Of a stretch of 60,197 nucleotides of DNA, positions 7,854-15,754 are shown in pieces; position 1 is the first letter of the stretch; the number at the start of each line of letters is the position of its first letter. A program made the translations under genes and the position numbers. Location of the stretch: positions 6,463 to 66,659 of the forward strand of contig NZ_RWKQ01000014.1 of the NCBI RefSeq assembly GCF_003946885.1, given 5' to 3'. This DNA comes from Specibacter cremeus (GTDB taxonomy: Bacteria > Actinomycetota > Actinomycetes > Actinomycetales > Micrococcaceae). The notes beneath the pieces were generated by a model. The model did not search any database. It saw only the letters and a program-made list of their open reading frames with translations, and was not told the origin of the DNA.

Positions 7854-9503
7854 GTGAACCCGACCACCGTGCTCCACCAGCTTGCCCCGTTTGCGACGCT
7901 GGGCGAGCAGACGAAGTCCACGTCGTGGATCAACATGCTGATCTTCGGGGCGTTCATCGCCATCACCATGGTCGTGGTGTTCCGGGCCAGCCGGAACAAC
8001 AAGACGGCTGCCGACTACTACGCGGCCGGGCGCTCCTTCTCCGGCGGCCAGAACGGCACGGCCATCGCCGGCGACTACCTGTCCGCGGCCTCCTTCCTGG
8101 GCATTTGCGGCGCCATCGCCATCAACGGCTATGACGGCTTCCTGTACTCGATCGGCTTCCTCGTCGCCTGGCTGGTGGCGCTGCTGCTCGTGGCGGAGCT
8201 GCTGCGCAACACGGGCAAGTTCACCATGGCGGACGTGCTCTCCTTCCGGCTCAAGCAGCGCCCCGTGCGCATCGCCGCGGCCATCACCACGCTGGTCGTG
8301 TGCTTCTTCTACCTGCTGGCCCAGATGGCCGGCGCGGGTGGCCTCGTGTCGCTGCTGCTCGGCCTGGACAGCCACGACAAGCTCGGCCAGTCCGTCGTCA
8401 TCACGGTCGTGGGCGCCCTCATGATCCTGTATGTCCTGGTTGGCGGCATGAAGGGCACCACGTGGGTGCAGATCATCAAGGCCTGCCTGCTGATCGCCGG
8501 CGCGGCCGTCATGACGGTGATCGTGCTCGGCATGCACGGGTTCAACTTCTCCACGCTGCTGGATGCGGCCGTCACCAAGGCCGGCGACGGCGGGGCGGCC
8601 CTGCTCAACCCGGGCAAGGCGTACGGGGCCACCGGCACCTCGCGGCTGGACTTCATCTCCCTGGCGCTCGCCCTGGTGCTTGGCACCGCAGCCCTGCCGC
8701 ACGTGCTGATGCGCTTCTACACGGTCCCGACCGCCAAGGAAGCCCGCCGGTCCGTGGTGTGGGCGATCTGGCTGATCGGCATCTTCTACCTGTTCACCTT
8801 GGTGCTCGGCTACGGTGCCGCCGCCCTGGTCGGCAAGGAGGAGATCCTCGGCGCCCCGGGCGGCGTCAACGCGGCCGCCCCGCTGCTGGCCTTCGTGATC
8901 GGCGGGCCCGTGCTCCTCGGGTTCATCTCCGCCGTCGCCTTCGCCACCATCCTGGCCGTCGTGGCCGGCCTGACCATCACGGCGGCCGCCTCGTTCGCCC
9001 ATGACATCTACGCGAACGTGATCGCCAAGGGCAAGGCCAACCCGGCCACCGAGGTCAAGGTGGCCCGGCGCACGGTCGTCGTGATCGGCATCGTGGCCAT
9101 CGGCGGCGGCATCCTGGCCAACGGCCAAAACGTCGCGTTCCTTGTGGCCCTCGCGTTCGCCGTGGCCGCGTCGGCCAACCTGCCGACCATCCTGTTCTCG
9201 CTGTTCTGGAAGCGCTTCACCACCAAGGGCGCGCTGTGGAGCATGTACGGCGGGCTGGCCGCGGCCATCGTGCTGATCGCGTTCTCCCCGGTGGTGTCCG
9301 GCAACGCGAAGGCCATGATCCCCGGTGCAAGCTTCGACTGGTTCCCGTTGGCCAACCCGGGCCTGATCTCCATCCCGTTCGCGTTCTTCCTGGGCTGGTT
9401 GGGCACCGTGCTCGACAAATCCACCGAGGACCCGGCCACCCAGGCCGAGATGGAAGTCCGCTCACTGACGGGTGTCGGCGCCGAAAAGGCCTCCGTGCAC
9501 TGA
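7854..9503 (+). CDS. actP: Cation/acetate symporter
   Basis: A 549-aa SSS-family transporter with about 13 transmembrane helices. Hallmarks are DYYAAGRSFSGGQNGTAIAG, DYLSAASFLGICG, LPHVLMRFYTVPTAKEARRS and the long periplasm-facing loop with GAPGGVNAAAPLLA, all typical of ActP/MctC proteins that import acetate, propionate or pyruvate with a cation. GTG start follows the DUF485 stop. The substrate cannot be fixed from sequence. Expression is probably set by the LytTR system encoded divergently to its left. Confidence 0.9.
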   Translation: MNPTTVLHQLAPFATLGEQTKSTSWINMLIFGAFIAITMVVVFRASRNNKTAADYYAAGRSFSGGQNGTAIAGDYLSAASFLGICGAIAINGYDGFLYSIGFLVAWLVALLLVAELLRNTGKFTMADVLSFRLKQRPVRIAAAITTLVVCFFYLLAQMAGAGGLVSLLLGLDSHDKLGQSVVITVVGALMILYVLVGGMKGTTWVQIIKACLLIAGAAVMTVIVLGMHGFNFSTLLDAAVTKAGDGGAALLNPGKAYGATGTSRLDFISLALALVLGTAALPHVLMRFYTVPTAKEARRSVVWAIWLIGIFYLFTLVLGYGAAALVGKEEILGAPGGVNAAAPLLAFVIGGPVLLGFISAVAFATILAVVAGLTITAAASFAHDIYANVIAKGKANPATEVKVARRTVVVIGIVAIGGGILANGQNVAFLVALAFAVAASANLPTILFSLFWKRFTTKGALWSMYGGLAAAIVLIAFSPVVSGNAKAMIPGASFDWFPLANPGLISIPFAFFLGWLGTVLDKSTEDPATQAEMEVRSLTGVGAEKASVH

Positions 9504-9553
9504 TCCCACACCCTGCCACGCCCTCGAGCGCAGAACGGCTGGCGGATCCTGTG

Positions 9554-10135
9554 TCAATCCGGGTCCGGCAGGAAGCGGCGGTTCCTGATCCGCGATGCGC
9601 CGAAGTCGACGGCCAACGGCCCAACCTCCCACGGGCCGGCGTGCCTGGTCATCGGCCGGCCCACGGCGATGTGCGGTGTCCACCGGGGGTACTTGAAGCC
9701 AAGCGCGGGCGAGCCGAGGATGAAGTCGTCGACGTTGTCCACGAGCAGGCCGTCGAGCAGCGCGTGCAGGGACTGCACGAGCGCCACTTGGTGGTCGCGG
9801 ACTGCCTGGGGCACGTCCACCTCCAGGGCGCACACACCGCCCCCGCCCATGGTCGCCAACCGTGTGGCGCCGCCGGTGAAGCCGTCCAGGACGGGCAGCG
9901 CCTTGAGCCATGCGGCCGTCCGGGCGGCGGCTGCCGCGGCGCTCGTCCTGCCCTTGGTCCACTCGGCCACATCGCGTGAGAAGTCCGCGAGTATGCCGAT
10001 GTGCAGCAACGTCAGGTGCAGGCCCTCCCGCTTGCGCAGGGACCGGACGTGGCCGCCGAGGTCCTCGTAGTCGGCTGTGCCGGAGCCGATGCTGAGCACG
10101 GGCATCTCAACCGTGATGCGTGGAAGCGCTTCCAT
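9554..10135 (-). CDS. 2H phosphoesterase (2'-5' RNA ligase family)
   Basis: A 193-aa protein with the two histidine motifs of the 2H superfamily: GLHLTLLHIG (about residues 38-47) and TPHIAVGR (about 153-160). Members are cyclic phosphodiesterases or 2'-5' RNA ligases; the natural substrate here is unknown. The insert DGFTGGATRLATMGGGGVCALEVDVP between the motifs is normal for actinobacterial members. GGGAGGG precedes the ATG. The gene is convergent with the symporter, with only 50 bp between them and no obvious hairpin. A perfect palindrome overlaps its start codon. Confidence 0.75.
   Translation of the reverse strand: MEALPRITVEMPVLSIGSGTADYEDLGGHVRSLRKREGLHLTLLHIGILADFSRDVAEWTKGRTSAAAAAARTAAWLKALPVLDGFTGGATRLATMGGGGVCALEVDVPQAVRDHQVALVQSLHALLDGLLVDNVDDFILGSPALGFKYPRWTPHIAVGRPMTRHAGPWEVGPLAVDFGASRIRNRRFLPDPD
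10121..10134. promoter_or_regulatory. LacI-type palindrome at a start codon
   Basis: TGGAAGCGCTTCCA is a perfect 14-bp palindrome with the central CG of LacI/GalR-family operators (compare TGGGAGCGCTCCCA of CebR). It covers codons 1-5 of the 2H phosphoesterase gene. It may be an operator, or chance within coding sequence. Confidence 0.3.
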
Positions 10136-10222
10136 ACGACCCTCCCGGTGACCTCGTGAACCGTCCGCCCCGCGGCGGACGGGCCCAGCAGTGGACAGGC
10201 CCGGTGGTGAGAGGCCCTGCCA

Positions 10223-10756
10223 TCATGCGCCCGTGCCTCTCACGCCGGGGCCTCCCACGCCCGTGCCTCCCACGCCCGCGCCTCCCACGGCGGGCAGGGC
10301 ACGGCGCAGCAGCGGTTCCACCCGGAACGGCACGAGTTCGCTCATGGCCAGCGACGTCTCGGTCCGTTCCACGCCGTCGCAGGCGAGGATCTTGCCATTG
10401 ATCCGGAACAGGTCCTCGGCGCCGGTGGACACAACCCGGACCAGCAGGTCGGCCCGGCCGCTGAGCCCGTGGGCCTCCAGCACCTCCGGGATGGCCGCCA
10501 GTTCCGTGGCCAGGCTGTCCAGTTTCTGCTGCTGGACGTGGACGGAGATGAACGCCGTCAGCGGGTAGCCGAGCACGGCGGGGCTGATGCGGTGGTCGTA
10601 GCGCAGGAATGCGTTCCGGCGTTCCAGTGACGCCATGCGCGCCTGCACCGTGTTGCGGGAGAGCCCAAGCCGCTGCGCCATGGCCACCACGCTCTGGCGT
10701 GGATCGTCCAGCAGGGCCAACAGGATGCGTGCGTCGGTGCCGTCCAAATCGTGCAT
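10223..10756 (-). CDS. Lrp/AsnC-type regulator (BkdR-like)
   Basis: A 177-aa feast/famine regulator. The N-terminal winged HTH (LDGTDARILLALLDDPRQSV, then AQRLGLSRNTVQARMASLER) is followed by the ligand-binding RAM domain (FISVHVQQQKLDSL... GLSGRADLLVRVVS). Lrp proteins bind branched-chain amino acids; the divergent position to a branched-chain oxoacid dehydrogenase operon matches bkdR of Streptomyces and Pseudomonas. The ATG at 10756 is preferred because homologs start near MHDLDG; a TAGCGT 8 nt upstream suggests a leaderless mRNA. Oddly, the C-terminus carries a tail of four VGGxG pentapeptides encoded by a 15-bp tandem repeat. Confidence 0.88.
   Translation of the reverse strand: MHDLDGTDARILLALLDDPRQSVVAMAQRLGLSRNTVQARMASLERRNAFLRYDHRISPAVLGYPLTAFISVHVQQQKLDSLATELAAIPEVLEAHGLSGRADLLVRVVSTGAEDLFRINGKILACDGVERTETSLAMSELVPFRVEPLLRRALPAVGGAGVGGTGVGGPGVRGTGA
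10229..10288. repeat. 15-bp tandem repeat, 4 units
   Basis: Four consecutive 15-bp units (10229, 10244, 10259, 10274), consensus GCCCGTGCCTCCCAC on the plus strand. On the minus strand they encode VGGAG, VGGTG, VGGPG and VRGTG at the C-terminus of the Lrp regulator. A 15-bp period keeps frame whatever the copy number. Confidence 0.9.
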
Positions 10757-10841
10757 AGTGCGCAACGCTAGCACGGTCGCCGGCACCATCACAGGGCAGT
10801 CTGCGCAGTCTGCAGGCTACCAGTTGTGCCACCTGCCCCCT

Positions 10842-10857
10842 GTGAGTAGTGTCACAA
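10842..10857. promoter_or_regulatory. CRP/GlxR-type operator upstream of bkd operon
   Basis: TGTGA at 10842-10846 and TCACA at 10853-10857 with 6 nt between them match the TGTGA-N6-TCACA consensus of CRP/GlxR proteins exactly. A second dyad (AGTTGTG at 10823-10829, CACAACT at 10854-10860) overlaps it and may be an Lrp site. The region lies 120 bp before the E1alpha start and 86 bp before the regulator gene. Confidence 0.6.
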
Positions 10858-10976
10858 CTAGGCGGGCGGTGACGTTCGCCGGCGGTGCGCCACGACCCGG
10901 ATTGCGCCCGCGTGGACCACCCGCACAACGGGACCGGTCCCTAACTTTGGTGACGAACCACAAGGAGGTGGCGGGG

Positions 10977-12110
10977 ATGAACGCTTACGACGGCGAATCC
11001 CTCGACCCGGCGGATTGGCATGCGGTCGAACAACTCATCACGGCGGACGGCACGCCGGTGGACAACCCCGAGCTGGCCGGCTGGGTCGGCGACGTGACGG
11101 ACTACGAGCTGGCGGACCTGTACGAGGACATGGTCGTCATTCGCCGCATCGACACCGAGGCCACCGCCCTGCAGCGCCAGGGTGAATTGGCGCTGTGGCC
11201 GCCGCTGCTCGGCCAGGAGGCGGCCCAGGTGGGCTCCGTCCGGGCGCTGCGCCAGGACGACTTCGTCTTCCCCAGCTACCGCGAGAACGGCGTCGCCTAC
11301 TGCCGCGGCGCCAACGTGGCGGACATGATGGCCGTGTGGCGCGGCAACACGAACTCCGGCTGGGACCCGCACGGCATCAACGTCGCCACACCGCAGATCA
11401 TCATCGGCGCACAGACGCTGCACGCCGTCGGCTACGCCATGGGCATCACGTTCGACGGCACCGATTCCGCCGCCATCACGTACTTCGGCGACGGGGCCAC
11501 GAGCCAGGGCGACGTGAACGAGGCCATGGTGTTCGCCGCCAGCTTCCAGGCGCCCGTCGTGTTCTTCTGCCAGAACAACCACTGGGCCATATCCGAACCG
11601 GTCGGCGTGCAGGCGCACATCCCGATCGCCGCCCGCGCGCCCGGCTTCGGCATCCCCAGCCGGCGCGTGGACGGCAACGACGTGCTCGCAGTCATGGCCG
11701 CCACCCGGTGGGCGCTGGACCGGGCCCGGCGCGGCGGCGGCCCCAGCTACATCGAGGCCGTCACCTACCGCATGGGTCCGCACACGACGGCGGACGACCC
11801 CACCCGCTACCGGGACCCGAATGAACTGGAGGACTGGGCGCAACGGGACCCGATCGAACGGCTGGGCACGCTGCTGGAGACCCGCGGGGTGCTCACCGAG
11901 GACCGGGCCGCCGCCGTCGCCGCCAAGGCCGACGCGGTGGCCCGCGAACTGCGCGCCGGCGTCATCAACCGGCCCGACCCGGGTCCCCTGGACGTCTTTG
12001 CCAACGTCTACGCCACGCCCAACGCGGCCGTGGACCGCCAACGGGACCGCTACGCCCGCTACCTGGCCGGATTCGGGGCCGGCACCGAGACCGAAGGGAG
12101 CCTGTCATGA
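10977..12110 (+). CDS. bkdA: Branched-chain 2-oxoacid dehydrogenase E1 alpha
   Basis: A 377-aa thiamine-diphosphate-dependent E1 subunit that decarboxylates branched 2-oxoacids from Leu, Ile and Val. The ThDP motif is clear (GDGATSQGDVNEAMVFAASF, closing with QNNHWAIS), as is the substrate segment FPSYRENGVAYCRG. The phosphorylation-loop-like stretch YRMGPHTTADDPTRYRD is the form seen in BCKDH rather than in PDH. AAGGAGG is 8 nt before the ATG. It overlaps E1 beta by ATGA. Pyruvate dehydrogenase cannot be fully excluded, but the neighbours (Lrp, leucine-degradation genes) favour BCKDH. Confidence 0.88.
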   Translation: MNAYDGESLDPADWHAVEQLITADGTPVDNPELAGWVGDVTDYELADLYEDMVVIRRIDTEATALQRQGELALWPPLLGQEAAQVGSVRALRQDDFVFPSYRENGVAYCRGANVADMMAVWRGNTNSGWDPHGINVATPQIIIGAQTLHAVGYAMGITFDGTDSAAITYFGDGATSQGDVNEAMVFAASFQAPVVFFCQNNHWAISEPVGVQAHIPIAARAPGFGIPSRRVDGNDVLAVMAATRWALDRARRGGGPSYIEAVTYRMGPHTTADDPTRYRDPNELEDWAQRDPIERLGTLLETRGVLTEDRAAAVAAKADAVARELRAGVINRPDPGPLDVFANVYATPNAAVDRQRDRYARYLAGFGAGTETEGSLS

Positions 12111-13117
12111 CCACCATGACATTCAGCCAGGCCATCAACGCCGGCCTGCGCCAGGCCATGGACGACGACCCGAAGGTCCTGCTCATGGGGGAGGACATCG
12201 GCAAGCTCGGCGGCGTCTTCCGCATCACCAACGGCCTGCAGAAGGACTTCGGCGCGCACCGGGTCATCGACACGCCGCTGGCCGAATCCGCCATTGTGGG
12301 CACGGCCGTCGGGCTGGCGTACCGCGGCTACCGGCCGGTGTGCGAGATCCAGTTCGACGGGTTCATCTACCCGGGCTTCGACCAGATTGTGTGCCAGGTC
12401 GCCAAGCTGCATTACCGCACCGGCGGTGCCGTGAAGATGCCGCTGACCATCCGGGTCCCGTTCGGCGGAGGCATCGGCTCGCCCGAACACCACTCGGAAT
12501 CACCCGAGGCGTACTTCACGCACACCTCCGGGCTGCGCGTCATCGCCGTCTCCAACCCGCAGGACGCGTACACCATGCTCCGCCAGGCCATCGCCTGTGA
12601 CGACCCCGTGCTCTACTTCGAGCCGAAGCGCCGCTACCACAGCAAGGGCGACGTCGACCTGGGCGCCTCGCTCGGCGACGCGCCCGCCATGGAGAGCGCC
12701 GCCGTCGTCCGCCCCGGCGCCGACGCCACACTCGTCACCTACGGCCCGCTCGTCGCGACCGCGCTCGACGCCGCCACGGCCGCCCAGGATGAGGGCATCT
12801 CGCTCGAGGTGATCGACCTGCGGTCGCTGGCGCCGGTCGACTATGCGCCCATCGAGGCCTCGCTGCGCCGCACCGGCCGGCTCGTGATCACGCACGAGGC
12901 CGGGCTGACCGGCGGACTCGGTGCCGAGATCGCCGCGCAGCTGACCGAACGCTGTTTCGACTACCTGGAAACCGCCCCCGTGCGCGTCACCGGCTTCGAC
13001 GTGCCCTACCCGCCGTCGAAGATGGAGAAGTACCACCTGCCCGACCTGGACAGGATCCTCGACGGCGTCGACCGGGCGCTCGGCCGCCCCAACTCCCTCA
13101 CCGGGCTGGAAGGATGA
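12107..13117 (+). CDS. bkdB: Branched-chain 2-oxoacid dehydrogenase E1 beta
   Basis: A 336-aa transketolase-type partner of E1 alpha. Diagnostic segments are LLMGEDIGKLGGVFRIT, DTPLAESAIVGTAVGLA, FDGFIYPGFDQI, RVPFGGGIGSPEHHSES and the C-terminal VTGFDVPYPPSKMEKYHLP. Start ATG overlaps the E1 alpha stop, and its own stop overlaps the E2 start in the same way, so E1 alpha, E1 beta and E2 are made in step. Length is standard. Confidence 0.9.
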   Translation: MTTMTFSQAINAGLRQAMDDDPKVLLMGEDIGKLGGVFRITNGLQKDFGAHRVIDTPLAESAIVGTAVGLAYRGYRPVCEIQFDGFIYPGFDQIVCQVAKLHYRTGGAVKMPLTIRVPFGGGIGSPEHHSESPEAYFTHTSGLRVIAVSNPQDAYTMLRQAIACDDPVLYFEPKRRYHSKGDVDLGASLGDAPAMESAAVVRPGADATLVTYGPLVATALDAATAAQDEGISLEVIDLRSLAPVDYAPIEASLRRTGRLVITHEAGLTGGLGAEIAAQLTERCFDYLETAPVRVTGFDVPYPPSKMEKYHLPDLDRILDGVDRALGRPNSLTGLEG

Positions 13118-14448
13118 CCATGATCAAGGAATTCAGGCTGCCCGACCTCGGCGAGGGACTGACCGAATCCGAGATCCTCGCCTGGCGCGTGGCCGTCGGC
13201 GACACCGTCTCCCTCAACCAGGTCATCGCCGAGGTGGAGACCGCCAAGGCCGTCGTCGAGCTACCGTCGCCCTACGACGGCGTCGTCACGGCCATCCTCG
13301 AGCAGCCCGGCACGACCGTCGAGGTGGGCTCCCCGATCATCGCGTTCGAACTGGCGTCGGACAGTGCGGCAGGGCCGGCCGGGGGATCCATCGCCGCCAC
13401 TGCCCCTGCCATGGGTTCCGTGTCGGCTGAGGTCGAGGCGAAGCGGGTTCCCACGCTCGTCGGGTACGGCGCTGAGCCGGACTCGACGGGGCGGCCGGCA
13501 CGACGACGGCGCACCGCGGCCGGGGCGGCGACGTCACCGGAGCCGGTGGTCGCCGAACCCGTGGCCACCGCGCCGGCGGCGGAGCGGCCGCGGTCAACGC
13601 CGCCGGTGCGCAAGCTCGCCCGCGACCTGGGCGTCGACCTGGCCACCGTGCCGGGCACGGGGGAGCGCGGGCTGGTGACCCGGGAGGATGTACTGGGCGT
13701 GCGCGGGGCGCCGGCCACGACGGCCCCGGTGCCGGCCGGTGACTCGGCCCGTGAGGTGCGCACCCCCATCAAGGGCGTCCGCAAGTTCACGGCCGAGGCG
13801 ATGGTGGCCAGCGCGTTCACGGCGCCGCACGTCACCGAGTTCCTCACCGTGGACGTCACCGACGGCATGGCGTTCCTGGACCGGTTGCGTGCCTCACGCG
13901 ACTTCGCCGACCTGAAATTGACGCCCCTGACACTCGCGGCCCGTGCCGTGTGCGTGGCCCTGGCCCGCACCCCGGAGCTGAACTCCCGCTGGGACGGGGA
14001 GCGAAACGAGATCGTGACCATGAAATACGTCAACCTGGGCATCGCGGCGGCCACCCCGCGCGGCCTCATGGTCCCCAACATCAAGGACGCCCACCTGATG
14101 GACCTGCGGGCCCTGTCCGGCGCGCTGTCCGAGCTGGCGCAGACGGCCCGGGCGGGCAGGACGGCGCCGTCGGACCTGGCGGGGGGCACCTTCTCCATCA
14201 CCAACGTCGGCGTCTTCGGCATCGACGCCGGCACGCCCATCCTGAACCCGGGCGAGGCCGGCATCCTGGCCATGGGCGCCGTGCGCCGCCAACCCTGGGA
14301 GCACGACGGAGCCATTGCGCTGCGCCAGGTGCTGACGCTGAGCTTGTCCTTCGACCATCGCCTGGTCGACGGGGCACAGGGCGCCCGTCTCCTGACGGAC
14401 GTGGCGGCGATCATGGCCGACCCGGCCATGGCGTTGGCGCTCGCCTAG
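13114..14448 (+). CDS. bkdC: Dihydrolipoamide acyltransferase E2
   Basis: A 444-aa core subunit of the complex. A lipoyl domain (residues 4-80) has lipoylated K45 in ETAKA; an Ala/Pro/Arg linker follows; the peripheral subunit-binding domain is near 165-200 (VRKLARDLGVDLATVPGTG); the CAT domain (about 215-444) ends with the catalytic SFDHRLVDGAQ. One lipoyl domain is normal for BCKDH E2. Another in-frame ATG lies 6 nt downstream. No E3 (lipoamide dehydrogenase) gene is present in the window, so E3 must be shared with other complexes. Confidence 0.92.
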   Translation: MTMIKEFRLPDLGEGLTESEILAWRVAVGDTVSLNQVIAEVETAKAVVELPSPYDGVVTAILEQPGTTVEVGSPIIAFELASDSAAGPAGGSIAATAPAMGSVSAEVEAKRVPTLVGYGAEPDSTGRPARRRRTAAGAATSPEPVVAEPVATAPAAERPRSTPPVRKLARDLGVDLATVPGTGERGLVTREDVLGVRGAPATTAPVPAGDSAREVRTPIKGVRKFTAEAMVASAFTAPHVTEFLTVDVTDGMAFLDRLRASRDFADLKLTPLTLAARAVCVALARTPELNSRWDGERNEIVTMKYVNLGIAAATPRGLMVPNIKDAHLMDLRALSGALSELAQTARAGRTAPSDLAGGTFSITNVGVFGIDAGTPILNPGEAGILAMGAVRRQPWEHDGAIALRQVLTLSLSFDHRLVDGAQGARLLTDVAAIMADPAMALALA

Positions 14449-14485
14449 TTCCAGACAACTGCGGCCGTAACGTAACAGGTGCCTC

Positions 14486-14514
14486 TGGTCAACGTTTGGG
14501 GGCGGACGTATATT
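14486..14514 (+). promoter_or_regulatory. Promoter of SPW gene
   Basis: TGGTCA at 14486-14491 and TATATT at 14509-14514, spaced 17 bp, form a reasonable housekeeping promoter in an AT-richer stretch 60 bp before the SPW-repeat start codon. Confidence 0.5.
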
Positions 14515-14574
14515 TGAACTGACCCCCGCTTTGGGAGCCAACTGAAAGGTTGAACCTTAAGGAGGTTGGTATCA

Positions 14575-14943
14575 ATGAAGAGGTGGAACCGCTGGCAAGA
14601 TTACGTTGCCGTGGCTGCCGGACTTTACGCGGCCCTGGCGACGCTGTGGACAACCCAGCAGACCAGTTCCATGATCATGATGATCGGTTGTGGTGTTCTC
14701 CTCATCGCCGCCGGAGTCTTTAACCTGGCGAGCCCAGGCACCCCGGTCGCCGAATGGGTCCTGATGGTGCTCGGCGCCCTGTTGTTCATCTCTCCGTGGA
14801 TCACCGGCTACACGGCGCACACCGCGGCGGCTTGGACATCATGGATCGCAGGTGGCGTTGCACTGATTGCAGGCGTGCTGGCCGTCCAGCCAAGCATGCA
14901 CAACCATGCCGTGGGTCACGACCACGGCGCGACGGCGCACTAG
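14575..14943 (+). CDS. SPW-repeat membrane protein
   Basis: A 122-aa protein with four transmembrane helices arranged as two SPW-type repeats: WQDYVAVAAGLYAALATLW, then a hydrophobic helix, and EWVLMVLGALLFISPWITGY, which contains the SPW core. It ends in a His-rich tail (HNHAVGHDHGATAH) that might bind metal. The molecular function of the family is unknown. AAGGAGG at 14559-14565 sets the ATG at 14575; the upstream TTG at 14566 touches the ribosome site. It has its own promoter and terminator, so is probably a single-gene unit between two catabolic operons. Confidence 0.85.
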   Translation: MKRWNRWQDYVAVAAGLYAALATLWTTQQTSSMIMMIGCGVLLIAAGVFNLASPGTPVAEWVLMVLGALLFISPWITGYTAHTAAAWTSWIAGGVALIAGVLAVQPSMHNHAVGHDHGATAH

Positions 14944-14960
14944 CCGCAACTTGGGCTAGC

Positions 14961-15004
14961 AAGGGAGCCTCGCAAGGGAGTCTCGGGAACGAGGCTCCCT
15001 TTTC
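14961..15004 (+). terminator. Terminator after SPW gene
   Basis: A 12-bp perfect stem (AAGGGAGCCTCG at 14961-14972 with its complement at 14990-15001) and a run of T to 15004. The loop contains a partial repeat of the first arm. Confidence 0.85.
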
Positions 15005-15018
15005 GCGTGCCGGGCCCG

Positions 15019-15648
15019 TCAAGTGCCCGCGGTCAGCCCGGCCCACGCCATCGACTCGAGCACCGGGCGGGCCGTGGCCGCCGCCACGCGCCGGCCATGC
15101 ATCTGCACGCTGTGCGGGGTGGAGTTGATGAGGCCGAACACCGCATGCGCCTTGACCCGCAGCACGGTCGCCTCCTGGTCCGGCAACAGCCGGCCGAGCA
15201 GCTCCACCCACAGCTCCACGTAGCCGCGCTGCAGCGACCGCACCTGCCGGCGGTCCGCGTCCGACAGGTTGTCCAGGTCCCGGTCCTGGACGCGGATGAC
15301 GTCCGGCTTGGCGAGCGCGAAGTCGACGTGGAAGGCGACAAGGCCGCGCAAGGCGGCCTCGTCGTCGTCGTTCGCGGCGATCACCGCCCGGCCGCCGGCG
15401 AGCAGGTCCTCGCTCACTCCCACCAGCAGGGCGCCCAGCAGTGCCTGCTTGCCGCTGAAGTGTCGGTACATCGCCGGCCCGCTCACGCCGGCGGCGGCGC
15501 CAAGGTCCTCGATCGAGACGCCGTTGAAGCCGCGCCGGGCGAACAGCTGCGCGGCCGCGCCGAGCATGGCCGTGCGCCGCGTCGCCTTGGCCCGGCCGCG
15601 CGCCGTGGCCGGTTCGGCGGGCTCCGCGGGGCCGGGGGATTCGCTCAT
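15019..15648 (-). CDS. TetR regulator (BkaR-like)
   Basis: A 209-aa repressor. The HTH lies at about residues 25-70 (AAAQLFARRGFNGVSIEDLGAAAG, then VSGPAMYRHFSGKQALL). It is divergent from the acyl-CoA carboxylase operon, as Rv2506 (bkaR) is in M. tuberculosis, where the regulator represses the equivalent branched-chain catabolic genes. A 7-bp inverted repeat in the intergenic region is a likely operator. The ATG at 15648 is preferred to the GTG/ATG at 15672/15669 because the HTH distance is then normal. The likely inducer is a branched-chain acyl-CoA (inference). Confidence 0.85.
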   Translation of the reverse strand: MSESPGPAEPAEPATARGRAKATRRTAMLGAAAQLFARRGFNGVSIEDLGAAAGVSGPAMYRHFSGKQALLGALLVGVSEDLLAGGRAVIAANDDDEAALRGLVAFHVDFALAKPDVIRVQDRDLDNLSDADRRQVRSLQRGYVELWVELLGRLLPDQEATVLRVKAHAVFGLINSTPHSVQMHGRRVAAATARPVLESMAWAGLTAGT

Positions 15649-15698
15649 GGTGGGCCTTGTGCTAGACATCACAGTGCTGACAGACTAGCCTAAATTCC

Positions 15699-15716
15699 AG
15701 TTAGTCACCACTAACT
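15699..15716. promoter_or_regulatory. TetR operator candidate
   Basis: AGTTAGT and ACTAACT form a perfect inverted repeat with a 4-nt spacer in the 106-bp region between the TetR gene and the carboxylase operon, about 40 bp before the latter's start. The unusually AT-rich surrounding is consistent with overlapping divergent promoters. Confidence 0.6.
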
Positions 15717-15754
15717 AAAGTAACTATTAAGCCCCCGATTGGACACACTGGCCG

